Notes: generated by a model not told the origin, from the letters alone. Positions 36,294 to 46,045 are shown, counted from the stretch's first letter. The stretch is 64,000 bases of DNA from Streptomyces sp. STR69 (GCF_024519455.1 NZ_JALJRY010000020.1:142458-206457); one strand, 5' to 3'. Program-made: numbers and translations.

Positions 36294-36923
36294 ATGGGCA
36301 TGATCTATCGGAGACTGAAGGCTGCGCTCCTGTCCGTCTCGGACCTCCTGCTCGGTGCGGTGGCGTTGCCCGCCGCGCACGCCGACGACGTCAATGGGCG
36401 GACACTGGCGGGCGTGTCCGGGACCGGCATCCACAACACGTACGACGACAAGTCCACTTACACCTACATGGCCAACGAGATCATCCCCGGCACCTTCGAG
36501 CAGGCGGTCGGCCCAGCCCCCTCGTGGTCGGACGTCGTTTACGCCCAGCACCTCAAGGACCTCGCCGCCGCGGGGAGCATCAGCCGGGCGGCGGTCTTCC
36601 CCGGCGTCCTCGGCGCCGAGGACGCCGACCCGCGCACCCGCTACAGCGACACCGCGCCGCGCCCCCGGTTCGTGGTGTTCGACGCGGACGCGGCCGGCTG
36701 GGTCGGTGACGGCGACACCGAGTGGTACGGCACCAACCACTGTCTGACGGTCGTCACGGATGCCTACGACGTCCCGCCCGCGCTCAGTTCCTCCGCCCCG
36801 TCGCCGGCCGAAGCCCGGGCGCGGGTCGCCCAACTCGCCGCGGACGGAGCCTCGTACATCTCCAGCGACTGGATCACCGCCCCGACCGACGGTGTGCTCG
36901 GCGAGGTGCTCACCCGTGGCTGA
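36294..36923 (+). CDS. Secreted phospholipase-C-like protein, apparently internally deleted
   Basis: The 209-residue product has a Sec signal peptide (1-30), then SGTGIHNTYDDKSTYTYMA, the start of a PI-PLC X-like domain that in intact relatives runs for about 170 more residues. Here it passes directly (about residue 60) to NEIIPGTFEQ and the C-terminal part (RYSDTAPRPRFVVFDADAAG, DGASYISSDWI). The catalytic core is therefore missing, though the frame is intact and the signal peptide kept. The start has AAAGGA nearby. Its stop overlaps the GTG of the GH92 gene by 8 bases, so translation may still be coupled. Confidence 0.62.
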   Translation: MGMIYRRLKAALLSVSDLLLGAVALPAAHADDVNGRTLAGVSGTGIHNTYDDKSTYTYMANEIIPGTFEQAVGPAPSWSDVVYAQHLKDLAAAGSISRAAVFPGVLGAEDADPRTRYSDTAPRPRFVVFDADAAGWVGDGDTEWYGTNHCLTVVTDAYDVPPALSSSAPSPAEARARVAQLAADGASYISSDWITAPTDGVLGEVLTRG

Positions 36924-39585
36924 CGTCCTGCGCCCTCGCGCGCTCCTGCGTGTCCTGGCCGTCGGGGCCGTGACGCTGGCGCTCGCCGTGTCCGGCCACC
37001 TGGCCGGTACGGCACGGGCGGCAGCCGGGACCGATCTCGTGTCACGAGTCAACCCCTACATCGGCACCGGTGGCAACGGCGACTTCAGCGCCGGGAACAC
37101 CTTCCCCGGCGCCGACGTGCCGCACGGCATGCTCCAGTGGTCTCCCGACACCACGTCACGTCCGAAGGGCGGCGGCTACAACTACTCCGACTCGGCCGTC
37201 TCGGGCTTCAGCCTCACCCATGTCTCCGGCGTCGGCTGCGATGCGGCCGGGGACCTGCCGATGCTGCCCGTGGTCGGCTCGCTCGGCTCGGGCCCGGCGT
37301 CCACGACGGAGTCGTTCTCGCACTCCGACGAGACCGTCTCGCCCGGCTCCTACGCCGTCAGCCTGGGCAACGGCACCAGCGTCGCGCTGACCACCAGCAC
37401 GCACGCCGGCATCGGCCAGTTCACCTTCCCGTCCTCCACCCAGGCGAGCCTGCTCCTCAAGGTCCAGGACACGCAGACGCCGTACACCTCCTCCACGCTC
37501 GTCCTGAGCGGCGGAAACACCGTGACAGGGTCGATCACCAGCACCGGTTTCTGCGAGGACACCACCCCGATCACGCTCCACTACGCGATCACCTTCGACC
37601 ACACCTTCACCGCCAGCGGCGCCTTCACCGGCGGCGAGTACCTGACCTTCGACACCACGAGCAGCAGAACAGTGGAGGCCCGGGTCGGCATCTCCTACAC
37701 CTCGGTGACGGAGGCCTCGGCCAACCGGGACACCGAAGTGACCGGGAAGACCTTCGCGGCCGTCAAGTCGGCGGCCTCCTCGGCGTGGAGCGCCGAGCTG
37801 TCGAAGATCGCCGTCACCGGCGGAACGTCCGACCAGCAGGACGTCTTCTATACCGCGCTCTACCACGCCTCGCTCTTCCCCGCCGTCATCAGCGACGCCG
37901 ACGGCTCCTACCGCGGCTTCGACGGAGCGGTGCACACGGTGGGCAGCGGGCACTCGGCGAAGTACGCCGACTTCTCCACCTGGGACACCTACCGCTCGCA
38001 GGCCCAACTCACCGCGCTGCTCGACCCGTCGGCCGCGTCGGACATGGCGCAGTCGGTCGTCGACGACTACCAGCAGGGCGGCACGCTCACCAAGTGGGGC
38101 ATGGAGACCGGCGAGACGCACATCATGGTGGGCGACTCCGCCGTACCGCTGCTCGCCGGCTACTACGCCTTCGGCGCCCGCGGCTTCGACACGTCGACGG
38201 CCCTGTCCGCCATGGTCAAGGAACAGACGACCGACACCGACGTCACCCCCGGCGTCACATACCTGGACTCCTTCGGCTACCTGCCCACCAACTCGCTCTA
38301 CGGCTGCTGCCACGAGTACGCCACCACCTCGACCCAACTCGAGTACGACACGGACGACTTCGCGCTGTCGGTGTTCGCGGGCGCCCTCGGTGACACCGCG
38401 ACGCAGAAGAGGTTCCAGGACCGGGCGCAGGACTGGGAGAACATCTACAACTCGTCCTCCGGCTACATCCAGCCCCGGCACTCCAACGGCCGCTGGATGG
38501 ACGGCTTCAACGCCAAGCTGATCACCGGCACGTCGAGCAACGACTTCGCCGAGGGCGACGCCTTCACCTACACGCCGATGATCCCCTTCAACCTCGCCAA
38601 GCTGGCGTCCCTGGAGGGCGGCCCCTCGTCCCTGGCGTCGTACCTGGACAGCGTGCTCGGCGGCTTCCAGGGCCTGGGCAGCGTCATCGGCACCCAGTCC
38701 AACATGGGCAACGAGCCGAGTATCGGGCTGCCCTGGGAGTACGACTGGGTGGGCGAGCCGTACAAGACGCAGTCCACCGTGCGGGCGGTCCAGGACCAGC
38801 TGTGGACCAACACCGCAGGCGGTCTGCCCGGCAACGACGACCTCGGCGAGATGAGCGCCTGGTACGTATGGTCGGCCCTCGGCCTCTACCCGGAGATCCC
38901 GGGCACCGCCGACCTGGCCATCGGCAGCCCGATGTTCACCTCCGCGGTCGTCACGGCAGGCGGACACACGCTCACGGTCAACGCCCCAGCGGCGGCTGAC
39001 GGTTCGCCCTACGTCCAGTCGCTGAGCCTCAACGGCAGCTCCTGGAACAAGGCGTACGTGCCGGCCTCGTACATCGGCGGCTCGGCGGAGCTGGACTTCG
39101 TCCTCTCCTCGTCCGCCAACACCTCGTGGGCCGCGGCCAGTTCGGCCGCACCGCCGTCCTACGACGGCACCGCGGGCACCGGAGTGGCCCAGCCCAGCGG
39201 GCCGCTCATCGAGACCGCCACCGGCAAGTGCGTCGACGACGCGGGTTCGGGCACCTCGAACGGCACCGCCATCCAGATCTACAACTGCAACGGCACCACC
39301 GCGCAGACCTGGAAGGTCGCCCCGGACGACACCCTCCAGGTGCTCAACGAGTGCATGGACGTGACGGACGGTGCCACCATCTCCGGTACGAAGGTCCAGC
39401 TGCACACCTGCAACGGCACCCAGGCCGAGCAGTGGAAGGCGAACTCGTCCGGCGAGATCGTCAACCCGGTCTCCGGACTGTGCCTGACCGATGCGAGCAA
39501 CGGCGCCACGAACAGGACCCAGTTGACCATCGCCACCTGTACGGGCAGCACCGGCCAGCGTTGGACGCCTCCCACGTCCGCGTGA
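36916..39585 (+). CDS. Secreted GH92 alpha-mannosidase with C-terminal ricin-type lectin
   Basis: The 889-residue protein starts at GTG 36916 (GGCGAGG upstream) with a signal peptide (about 1-35). The GH92 domain (about 40-750) has VNPYIGTGGNGDFSAGNTFP near the N-terminus and GNDDLGEMSAWYVWSALG (about 639-656) near the active site. GH92 enzymes are calcium-dependent exo-alpha-mannosidases. The C-terminal about 125 residues form a ricin B-type lectin (repeats with CNGTTAQTW, CNGTQAEQW and CTGSTGQRW). It follows the phospholipase-like gene with an 8-base overlap. Confidence 0.92.
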   Translation: MADVLRPRALLRVLAVGAVTLALAVSGHLAGTARAAAGTDLVSRVNPYIGTGGNGDFSAGNTFPGADVPHGMLQWSPDTTSRPKGGGYNYSDSAVSGFSLTHVSGVGCDAAGDLPMLPVVGSLGSGPASTTESFSHSDETVSPGSYAVSLGNGTSVALTTSTHAGIGQFTFPSSTQASLLLKVQDTQTPYTSSTLVLSGGNTVTGSITSTGFCEDTTPITLHYAITFDHTFTASGAFTGGEYLTFDTTSSRTVEARVGISYTSVTEASANRDTEVTGKTFAAVKSAASSAWSAELSKIAVTGGTSDQQDVFYTALYHASLFPAVISDADGSYRGFDGAVHTVGSGHSAKYADFSTWDTYRSQAQLTALLDPSAASDMAQSVVDDYQQGGTLTKWGMETGETHIMVGDSAVPLLAGYYAFGARGFDTSTALSAMVKEQTTDTDVTPGVTYLDSFGYLPTNSLYGCCHEYATTSTQLEYDTDDFALSVFAGALGDTATQKRFQDRAQDWENIYNSSSGYIQPRHSNGRWMDGFNAKLITGTSSNDFAEGDAFTYTPMIPFNLAKLASLEGGPSSLASYLDSVLGGFQGLGSVIGTQSNMGNEPSIGLPWEYDWVGEPYKTQSTVRAVQDQLWTNTAGGLPGNDDLGEMSAWYVWSALGLYPEIPGTADLAIGSPMFTSAVVTAGGHTLTVNAPAAADGSPYVQSLSLNGSSWNKAYVPASYIGGSAELDFVLSSSANTSWAAASSAAPPSYDGTAGTGVAQPSGPLIETATGKCVDDAGSGTSNGTAIQIYNCNGTTAQTWKVAPDDTLQVLNECMDVTDGATISGTKVQLHTCNGTQAEQWKANSSGEIVNPVSGLCLTDASNGATNRTQLTIATCTGSTGQRWTPPTSA

Positions 39586-39829
39586 CGAACGTTGAAGAAG
39601 CACAGACTTCGAAGTGCCGAGCAACGTGGCGTGAAGGAAGGAGGCGTACGCCCCGCACCCTTCCCTGGTCAGGAAGTCGTCGACGAGGGTGCCAGGACGG
39701 TCCGGTGACATCGCTGGTCGACAAGACGCTCACGCCCGAGCACCAGCGTGGGCACGGGGCGACGTGCGACGCGGACATCCTCGTCGTCATCCGCAGGAGC
39801 GGTTGCAACAGCTCCTGGAAGCCGGTGGT

Positions 39830-39880
39830 GATGCCGCAGGAACATGACAGATTGTCAGATGAGTCGGTTCCTGCGGCATC
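39830..39880. terminator. Convergent-gene hairpin (bidirectional terminator)
   Basis: Perfect 14-base arms GATGCCGCAGGAAC (39830-39843) and GTTCCTGCGGCATC (39867-39880) enclose a 23-base loop that itself contains TGACA/TGTCA. It sits between the convergent GH92 and small secreted protein genes, 28 bases from the latter's stop. Confidence 0.7.
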
Positions 39881-39908
39881 GGGAATGAGTCACTCACTCA
39901 CGGCAGGC

Positions 39909-40385
39909 TCAGCTGAAGACGAAGGGCCCGGGCGACTGTGCGGCGCTCGATGTACAGGTGACGGAGATGCCGAAGATCACCATCTTCAGCGAGCCCTGGA
40001 AGAAGTCCAGACTGTCGCCGACGGCCACGGTGCCGGGAAGCGGGCCGACTTTGACCGCACCGTTGGCGGGTATGGCCGGGTTTACGGTCCCGCTGAACAC
40101 CCGGTTGGCGCCGGTGGAGTTGGTCATCGTGAGGGTGGAGCTGATGGAGTTCGCCGACAGGGCGAGCGGCGTGGTGATGGCGGTGGAGCTGAGGGTGATG
40201 GTGGCTGAGGTACTGCTGACCTGAGTCGCGGTCAACGTGGCTGTGCCGCCGCCGAAGATTCCGCAGGAGGCGGTAATGGTGGCGGAGCTTGGGGTGACGG
40301 CGGCGGACGCGGAGGGCGCGAAGGCCAGCGTCGTGGCGGCAATGACACCAGCTGTGAGTGCCGCACCGGTGGCTAAGCGGTTCAT
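39909..40385 (-). CDS. Small secreted protein of unknown function
   Basis: The 158-residue protein has a clear signal peptide (1-29, LAFAPSASAA cleavage) and a Thr/Ser/Val-rich beta region (TITLSSTAITTPLALSANSI) ending with SPGPFVFS. Two Cys (about 41 and 144) may form a disulfide. Similar beta-rich secreted proteins are frequent in Streptomyces without assigned roles. ATG 40385 follows GGGAAGGGA. Confidence 0.68.
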   Translation of the reverse strand: MNRLATGAALTAGVIAATTLAFAPSASAAVTPSSATITASCGIFGGGTATLTATQVSSTSATITLSSTAITTPLALSANSISSTLTMTNSTGANRVFSGTVNPAIPANGAVKVGPLPGTVAVGDSLDFFQGSLKMVIFGISVTCTSSAAQSPGPFVFS

Positions 40386-40938
40386 GGGGATCGTGGTCCC
40401 TTCCCGTTGGTGGGAGTGCCATGTGTGGGATGGCGACCCCGGGCCGGGTGGGTGCGGGCACACTGCGGGGGATCGAATGTGACGGTCCGTCAGAACTTTC
40501 GATCCCCATTGATACGCCAGTAATACTGCACGGCACAGTTGAAATTTGGCCGACTGTGTACGAGGGGCTGCAGATCCGATCAGTGACGTGGGTTGCCCTG
40601 TGCGCCAGAGGTGGGCAAGAGGAGGGTGCGCGACGAGCGCGAATCCCGTGCAACTACCCGCGTGACGTCGCCGCGGGCCGGCATCGTGCATGTGGACCTG
40701 CCCCGCGACGCGGACCGCCTGAGGTCCTGACGACACCTGCACCGAGCGGGGCGTCGGCGCAGCTGCCCGCCCATGACACCCGGGTCCTCGAAGTGGATTA
40801 CCGGACGGACCGCGATCTTCATCTGCGCGGACGCGGGATGAGGATCGTGCCGACGTACTTCTCGTGGGGAACGCCTGTTGCACTGGTCGGCGCCGATCTA
40901 CCGCCTGTGCTCTTGTGCCCGCTCCGCTGTGCGGTGCG
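40386..40938. other. Intergenic region, no gene recognised
   Basis: Promoter region for the small secreted protein. Several long open frames occur, but none has consistent coding bias. Confidence 0.3.
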
Positions 40939-41090
40939 TTACTGGCATCGCCGGAAGTCGCGTTCCATTCGGCGAGCGTATAAATATCCGAGGGCGGAGC
41001 GCAGACGTTCTTCGTTGTACTAGGTGACCCGATGGAAGATCATCCGCTCGACCAGGTTGAAGTCGGCCCAGCGGCTGGCTGAGGTGACTC
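40939..41090 (-). pseudogene. IS3-type transposase C-terminal fragment with a stop
   Basis: The minus strand reads RWADFNLVERMIFHRVT, a TAG, then YNEERLRSALGYLYARR to a stop at 40939. This is the IS3-type integrase-core end (Y-N-x-E-R-L-H-S-A-L-G-Y). The TAG sits where Trp is usual. Nothing else of the transposase remains. Confidence 0.6.
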
Positions 41091-41142
41091 CTTCCGGTCC
41101 TGCCGAGGCGATTACAAGGCCTCGGAATGGACGGATCCAGCG

Positions 41143-42939
41143 TCAGCGCGGTGAGTCGGGCAGCGCGATGAGCAACTGCTTGTCCGTCACCACGGCCAGC
41201 GACAGGGTGCGATAGCCGACCGACTCGAACAAGATGGTGATCTTGCCGTCGCCCTCGCTCATGACCTCGCCCTGGCCCCACTGGTCATGGTGCACGCGGA
41301 CGCCCGGCAGGTAGGCGTGCTCGCCCACGGTGGGGCGTGCGGCTGTCTCCGCCGCCCGGACGGCACCCGCGGAGGCGTCCGCGCGTGCACCGGCCCGGGG
41401 CCACCGGCGCCGCCGTGCGGCGGCCTTGTTCGGATGCCCGGCGTCCCCGGACCGCCCACGCCTCAGCCCGGTCACAGGCTTGACCACCGCCCCCTTGCAG
41501 TTGTCGCATGCCGCGCACGGGACGCGGACGGAGTCGCCGAAGTATCCAAGGAGGAACCGCCGTCGGCAGTCGGTCGTCTCGGCGTACCCGCGCATCATGT
41601 CGACCCGGGACTGTTCGAGCTTGAGGTGCGTGGCGTGGACGGCGAGCGCGCTCTGCACAGCGGCGTCGACGTCGTCATCCGCGGAGGCGCCGAGTGCGCC
41701 GGTGAAGCGGCTGCCGTCCCGTCCGGTACGGACCGCGCCGGCCTCCTCCAGCAGGTTCAGCACGGCGGACAGTGCCGTCGCACCGAGTTCGCAGTCGGCT
41801 CGGAGCCCGGTTGCGCTCACGGCGCCAGTGTCTCCGCGCAGGCGTTCGGCGACGCGGCGTAGTGCGTCGGCGTCGGGAGCGCCGGAGGCGAAGAAGCGTT
41901 GCAGACCCAGGTCCTGCGGGCGGTAGGCGAGGATCGCCCTGGCCGGTGCGCCGTCGCGGCCGGCCCGGCCGATCTCCTGGTAGTAGGCGTCGAGAGAGCC
42001 GGGGACGGACGCGTGCAGCACGAACCGTACGTTCGCCTTGTCGATGCCCATCCCGAACGCCGAGGTCGCCACAACCACGTCGAGTTCACCGGAGCTGAAC
42101 CGGTCCTGGGTTCGGCGGCGTTCGGTGGGGGATAGGCCCGCGTGGTAGCTGGCAGCGGACAGCCCGAGGCTGTGCAGCTGCTCCGCGTAGCTGTCCGCTG
42201 CCTTCCGCGTCCCCGCGTACAGGATCCCTGGCTTCTCCTCGACGGCCGCCCGCTCCACGACGAACCGCTCCTTGGCGGCTGCGTCCTGGAAGGCAGACAC
42301 GTCCAGGTGGATGTTGGGACGGTCGAAGCCGGCCACTATCTCCACCGGATCGTTCATGCCGAGACGTTCGGCGATGTCGCGTCGTACCGGGGCCGCCGCG
42401 TTCGCGGTCAGGGCGAGCACCGGCGGATTGCCGAGCCGCTCCCGCGCGTGCCGCAGTCGCAGGTAGTCCGGCCGGAAATCGTGTCCCCAGGACGACACGC
42501 AGTGTGCTTCGTCCACCACCAGCAGCCGGGGTCGCACGGCGGCGAGCCGGTTTGTGACGTCCGGTTTGGCGAGCTGCTCAGGAGCGAGGAAGACCACGTC
42601 GACCGAGGAGGAACTGATGCGGGCCCATGCCGTCTCGTTGTCGCTCAGGCGCTGCGCGGAGTTGATGGCGGCGGTGCGCAGCGCGCCGGATCCGAGCAGG
42701 CTTTGCATCTGGTCCCGCTGAAGCGCGATCAGCGGCGAGACGACCACGACCGGACCGCCGAGCAGGACCGCAGGCACCTGGTACACGGCGGACTTGCCCG
42801 CGCCGGTCGGCATGACGGCAAGTACGTCACGTCCCTTCATCACGGCCTTCATCGCAGTCAGTTGGGCCGGACGCAACTGCTGCCAGCCGAAGACCCGACG
42901 CGCGGTGCCGCGCAGACGTCGGGACGTGAGTGTGAGCAT
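41143..42939 (-). CDS. recQ: RecQ-family ATP-dependent DNA helicase
   Basis: The 598-residue helicase has Walker A MPTGAGKS (Lys49), DEAH (143-146), SYHAGLSPTERRRTQDRF, GMGIDKANVRFVLHASVPGS and YYQEIGRAGRDG, then a RecQ zinc-binding region ending PCAACDNC. The C-terminal about 100 residues hold a basic linker and a barrel-like end (VHHDQWGQGEVMSEGDGKIT) instead of a clear HRDC domain. RecQ helicases unwind 3'-5' in recombination and repair. ATG 42939 has AAGGAG at correct spacing; an earlier in-frame Met lacks one. Confidence 0.9.
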   Translation of the reverse strand: MLTLTSRRLRGTARRVFGWQQLRPAQLTAMKAVMKGRDVLAVMPTGAGKSAVYQVPAVLLGGPVVVVSPLIALQRDQMQSLLGSGALRTAAINSAQRLSDNETAWARISSSSVDVVFLAPEQLAKPDVTNRLAAVRPRLLVVDEAHCVSSWGHDFRPDYLRLRHARERLGNPPVLALTANAAAPVRRDIAERLGMNDPVEIVAGFDRPNIHLDVSAFQDAAAKERFVVERAAVEEKPGILYAGTRKAADSYAEQLHSLGLSAASYHAGLSPTERRRTQDRFSSGELDVVVATSAFGMGIDKANVRFVLHASVPGSLDAYYQEIGRAGRDGAPARAILAYRPQDLGLQRFFASGAPDADALRRVAERLRGDTGAVSATGLRADCELGATALSAVLNLLEEAGAVRTGRDGSRFTGALGASADDDVDAAVQSALAVHATHLKLEQSRVDMMRGYAETTDCRRRFLLGYFGDSVRVPCAACDNCKGAVVKPVTGLRRGRSGDAGHPNKAAARRRRWPRAGARADASAGAVRAAETAARPTVGEHAYLPGVRVHHDQWGQGEVMSEGDGKITILFESVGYRTLSLAVVTDKQLLIALPDSPR

Positions 42940-43530
42940 CGTTCTCCTTGAAGCGTGAGCGTCCAACCGATGGGTGTCTGGCGGCTACCCCGGTTCGCCG
43001 GAATATCGCCTCGCGCGATTCGGTAGACCTCGTCAAGATCACCGCGGTATGCCCGCAGCGCCCGCGGTCCGACCGTGGATGCGATGTGGATCCGTGCGCG
43101 TTGCTTCTCCGAAACGGCTTCCCGGTACTGCCCCCTGAGGCATCGTCAGCCCGCTGGGCTCGAAGGAATGCTCCTGACCAGATGGAATGATGAACAACCT
43201 CTGGGGTGACAAGAGGTGATGGGTTGTCAGCCACGTGCAGGCAGCACCGTGTCTGACGGATCCGGGTCGAGATGATGGTGGAGCCTGGCTCTCAGCGCCG
43301 CGGCATCCGGGTGAGCAAGTTCCTCGAAGAGCGCCAGGGACAGGGGCCCGGCTTCGCGGGCGGCTTCGGGATTCCGGGCCGCGTGGTGGGTGTCCTTGAT
43401 GTGGGACTGGGGTTCCCCGTACGGGTTGGTATTCGCGTCGGGGGGCGGCGATCAAGCGCGTCCATGGGTTCCGGGCCGGGCTCCCGGGCGGCACCGTCTC
43501 GTCCGGTATCACGGTCGATGGCGGGCACGT
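42940..43530. other. Intergenic region
   Basis: About 590 bases with no recognised gene, between the helicase start and the multicopper-oxidase terminator. A plus-strand open frame from 43272 has weak coding bias. Confidence 0.3.
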
Positions 43531-43562
43531 ACTCCGCCTGGAACTTCTGTTCCAGGCGGAGT
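43531..43562 (-). terminator. Hairpin terminator of the copper operon
   Basis: Perfect 14-base arms ACTCCGCCTGGAAC (43531-43544) and GTTCCAGGCGGAGT (43549-43562) with a TTCT loop, 68 bases after the multicopper oxidase stop. Confidence 0.75.
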
Positions 43563-43630
43563 GGTGGTGGCTCCGGGTCTCATCGGCCAGTCCTCAGGCG
43601 ACGAGCCCGTCGGGGCGCGCGGACGAGGGG

Positions 43631-45232
43631 TCAGGCCCGATAGGCCAAGTTGGCCATCATCCCGGCCTCGCCGTGGTAGGCGTTGTGGCAGTGCAGCATC
43701 CACTGGCCGGGGTTGTCGGCATCGAAGAGGGCGGACACCGTCTTCCCGGGCAGCACGATCGCGGTGTCCTTGCGCGGGCCGGAGGTGCCGAGCTGGTAGG
43801 TGTGGCCGTGCAGGTGCATCGGATGCCACATCTGCGTCGTGTTGACGAAGTCGAGCCGTACCCGCCGACCCTCCTCGACGACGATCGGGTGTGCCTCGGG
43901 GTTCTTCATGTCGAACGGTGTGCCGTTGATGGCCCAGTTGTACTTCATCATGTTGCCGGTCAGTTTGATCTGGTGGGTGACGTCGGTCTTCGCCGACTCC
44001 AGTCGCACGTCGTCGGCGGCGCGCAGCTGGGACGCCGTCATGATCATGCCGTCGAGCTCCTTCGGACGGACGGTCGCCTTCGGCATGCTGCCCGAGCCGG
44101 TGCGCAGCAGGGCCAGACCGTTTGCGTTCTTGCCCTCGGCCAGGGCGACAAGCGGAAAGACACCGTCTCCGAGGGTGACGAGGACGTCGTACCGCTCGCC
44201 CATGCCGACCAACAGGGCGTCCACGTCCTGGTGCTGGACGGGGAAACCGTCGGTGTGGGTGATCGTCAGTTTGTGGTCGCCGAGGGCGACCCGGTAGGCG
44301 GTGTCCGAGCCGGCATTGATGATGCGCAGTCGTACGCGCTCGCCGGGTTTGCCGGTGTGGACGTCAGGATCGGTGGCCACGCGGCCGTTGACCAGGTGGT
44401 GAGGGTACTCCACGTCGCCGGCGTCGCCGCCGAGCAGCTTGCTGGCGGCACCCATGAGCCTGAACTTCTTCTTGGCCATGCCGTTGGAGGAGGCGGAGGT
44501 CGACGCGGACGGGGAGCCGGAATCGCCCATGTCCATGCCCTCCATGCCCCCTGTGTCGCTCATGTCCATGCCGCCCATGTCGGCCATGCCCAGCTTGAGT
44601 TCGGTGAAGACGTCGTCGGGGGTGCCGGTGACGCCGTCGACCCAGTCGTCGATCAGGACGACCCACTCGCTGTCGTACGACAGGGGCTCCTTGGGATCCT
44701 CGACGATCAGCGGGGCGTGCAGGCCTCGGTCGAGCTGGACGCCGACGTGAGGGTGGAAGAAGTACGTGCCCGGGGCGTCGGCGATGAACCGGTAGGTGAA
44801 GGTGGAACCGGCCCGGACCGCGGTCTGCGTGGCGGGCGGCACTCCGTCCATGTCGTTGCGCAGGGCAATGCCGTGCCAGTGGATCGACGTGCTCGTCTTG
44901 TGCGGAAGCTGGTTGGACAGCTCGGCCACCAGGCTGTCGCCGACGGACAGCCTGACCTCCCTGCCCGGGGTGCGGCCGTCGAAGGCCCAGGTCCTGGGCA
45001 TGACACCGCCGCCGAGGTCGATCATCGCGGGTGCCGCAGTGAGGGTGAGCTTGTGCTGTCGGCCGGTGCTGGTCCGCTTCTTCTCGGCGGCGGAAACCGC
45101 CGAACCGTTCGGGCTGACCAGTGCACTGCCGGATGAGCTGCTGCCGGAGCCGTCGCTGCAGGCGGCCAGCACGCCGGTTCCGGCGACTGCGAGGCCGCCG
45201 AGCAGGACGGAGCGGCGGTTGATGCTGTTCAT
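43631..45232 (-). CDS. Multicopper oxidase (CueO-like lipoprotein)
   Basis: This 533-residue three-cupredoxin oxidase probably detoxifies Cu(I) outside the cell. It begins MNSINRRSVLLGGLAVAGTG with a Tat-like RR and a lipobox LAAC (Cys25). All four copper motifs are present: HWHG, YFFHPHVG, HPMHLHGH and HCHNAYH. A Met-rich loop (about 217-240, MADMGGMDMSDTGGMEG) is typical of copper oxidases that bind Cu(I). It is the second gene of an operon with the small membrane protein at 45308-45721, whose promoter has a CsoR-type palindrome. Confidence 0.93.
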   Translation of the reverse strand: MNSINRRSVLLGGLAVAGTGVLAACSDGSGSSSSGSALVSPNGSAVSAAEKKRTSTGRQHKLTLTAAPAMIDLGGGVMPRTWAFDGRTPGREVRLSVGDSLVAELSNQLPHKTSTSIHWHGIALRNDMDGVPPATQTAVRAGSTFTYRFIADAPGTYFFHPHVGVQLDRGLHAPLIVEDPKEPLSYDSEWVVLIDDWVDGVTGTPDDVFTELKLGMADMGGMDMSDTGGMEGMDMGDSGSPSASTSASSNGMAKKKFRLMGAASKLLGGDAGDVEYPHHLVNGRVATDPDVHTGKPGERVRLRIINAGSDTAYRVALGDHKLTITHTDGFPVQHQDVDALLVGMGERYDVLVTLGDGVFPLVALAEGKNANGLALLRTGSGSMPKATVRPKELDGMIMTASQLRAADDVRLESAKTDVTHQIKLTGNMMKYNWAINGTPFDMKNPEAHPIVVEEGRRVRLDFVNTTQMWHPMHLHGHTYQLGTSGPRKDTAIVLPGKTVSALFDADNPGQWMLHCHNAYHGEAGMMANLAYRA

Positions 45233-45307
45233 ATGGAGTGGTGTCCTCTGACTCGAAACTGCCGACGAGCGCGGAAGGACGGCACATCGCGCGCCGTCCG
45301 GCGCGGC

Positions 45308-45721
45308 CTATCTGCGCAGCTGAGAGAGGACGAGCAGGTCGGGAGGGGCGCGGCCGACCGCGACTGCGGGAGCGCGTCCCGCTGCGGCCTGCCGCAGGTT
45401 CACCAGCGGGTCGAACGTTGTCCGGTCGGGGACGGCGAGCTGCACGGAGTCGACACTCGCCGTGGTGCAGTGCTGCATGCCCGGCCTGGAACAGACGTCG
45501 GCCGCGGCATTGTGCACGGAAACGTCGGAGACCGCCGATGCTCCGTCGCCCGGAGACCGGGGCGTCACGTGAGCGGCCTGGGCCGAGTCCGGCACGCACA
45601 AGAGATCCATCGCGGGCATCTCATGGTGGACGAGCACGGCCAGCGCGAGGCAGAGGGCGAGGAAAACCCCGTACGCCCAGCGGACGGCACTGCTGCCGCC
45701 GCGAGCCGACCGCGTCATCAT
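45308..45721 (-). CDS. Small membrane protein, DUF6153-like, copper operon
   Basis: About 137 residues (ATG 45721, with a second ATG 3 bases on) with an N-terminal transmembrane helix (RWAYGVFLALCLALAVLVHH, about 14-33) and a downstream Met/His/Cys-bearing stretch (HHEMPAM, CSRPGMQHC) suited to copper. It resembles the DUF6153 family seen beside multicopper oxidases in Streptomyces. It lies 75 bases upstream of the oxidase on the same strand. An in-frame GTG 24 bases earlier would place the start next to the CsoR-like operator. Confidence 0.6.
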   Translation of the reverse strand: MMTRSARGGSSAVRWAYGVFLALCLALAVLVHHEMPAMDLLCVPDSAQAAHVTPRSPGDGASAVSDVSVHNAAADVCSRPGMQHCTTASVDSVQLAVPDRTTFDPLVNLRQAAAGRAPAVAVGRAPPDLLVLSQLRR

Positions 45722-45758
45722 CCGCTCCACTCGTACCGTGATCACCGGATCGACATCT

Positions 45759-45773
45759 TACCCCCAGGGGGTA
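45759..45773. promoter_or_regulatory. CsoR-type copper operator
   Basis: TACCCCCAGGGGGTA is a perfect 15-base palindrome about a central A, matching the G-tract operators bound by copper-sensing CsoR repressors in actinobacteria. It lies 38 bases upstream of the small membrane protein ATG, where it would overlap the promoter. No csoR gene is in the window. Confidence 0.7.
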
Positions 45774-46045
45774 CCCGCGATGTGTGTTTCGGCGCTGTAG
45801 AGCCACGGGCGGGATCCGGTCCGGGCGCGGCCTGCCGATCGGGTACGGCCATGCGGTCACGATGTCCGGGCGTGGCGGTGAGCCAATTTGCGGGCAGCTC
45901 CCGGTCGAGGAGGGGAACACCGCGCTTCGTGCCCACGCGGTCCACGGTGCAGGCACGTACCGTTCATGCCGTTCAAGCACGTCCATCTGCCCGGCTGGCG
46001 ATGGCTCCTTCGTGCTGCTGGCGGATCGGCTGTTGAACACTTCCA

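Noticed and set aside
37156..39711. Long open frame on the minus strand across GH92
   Set aside because: Antisense shadow of the GH92 gene, with no recognisable domain.
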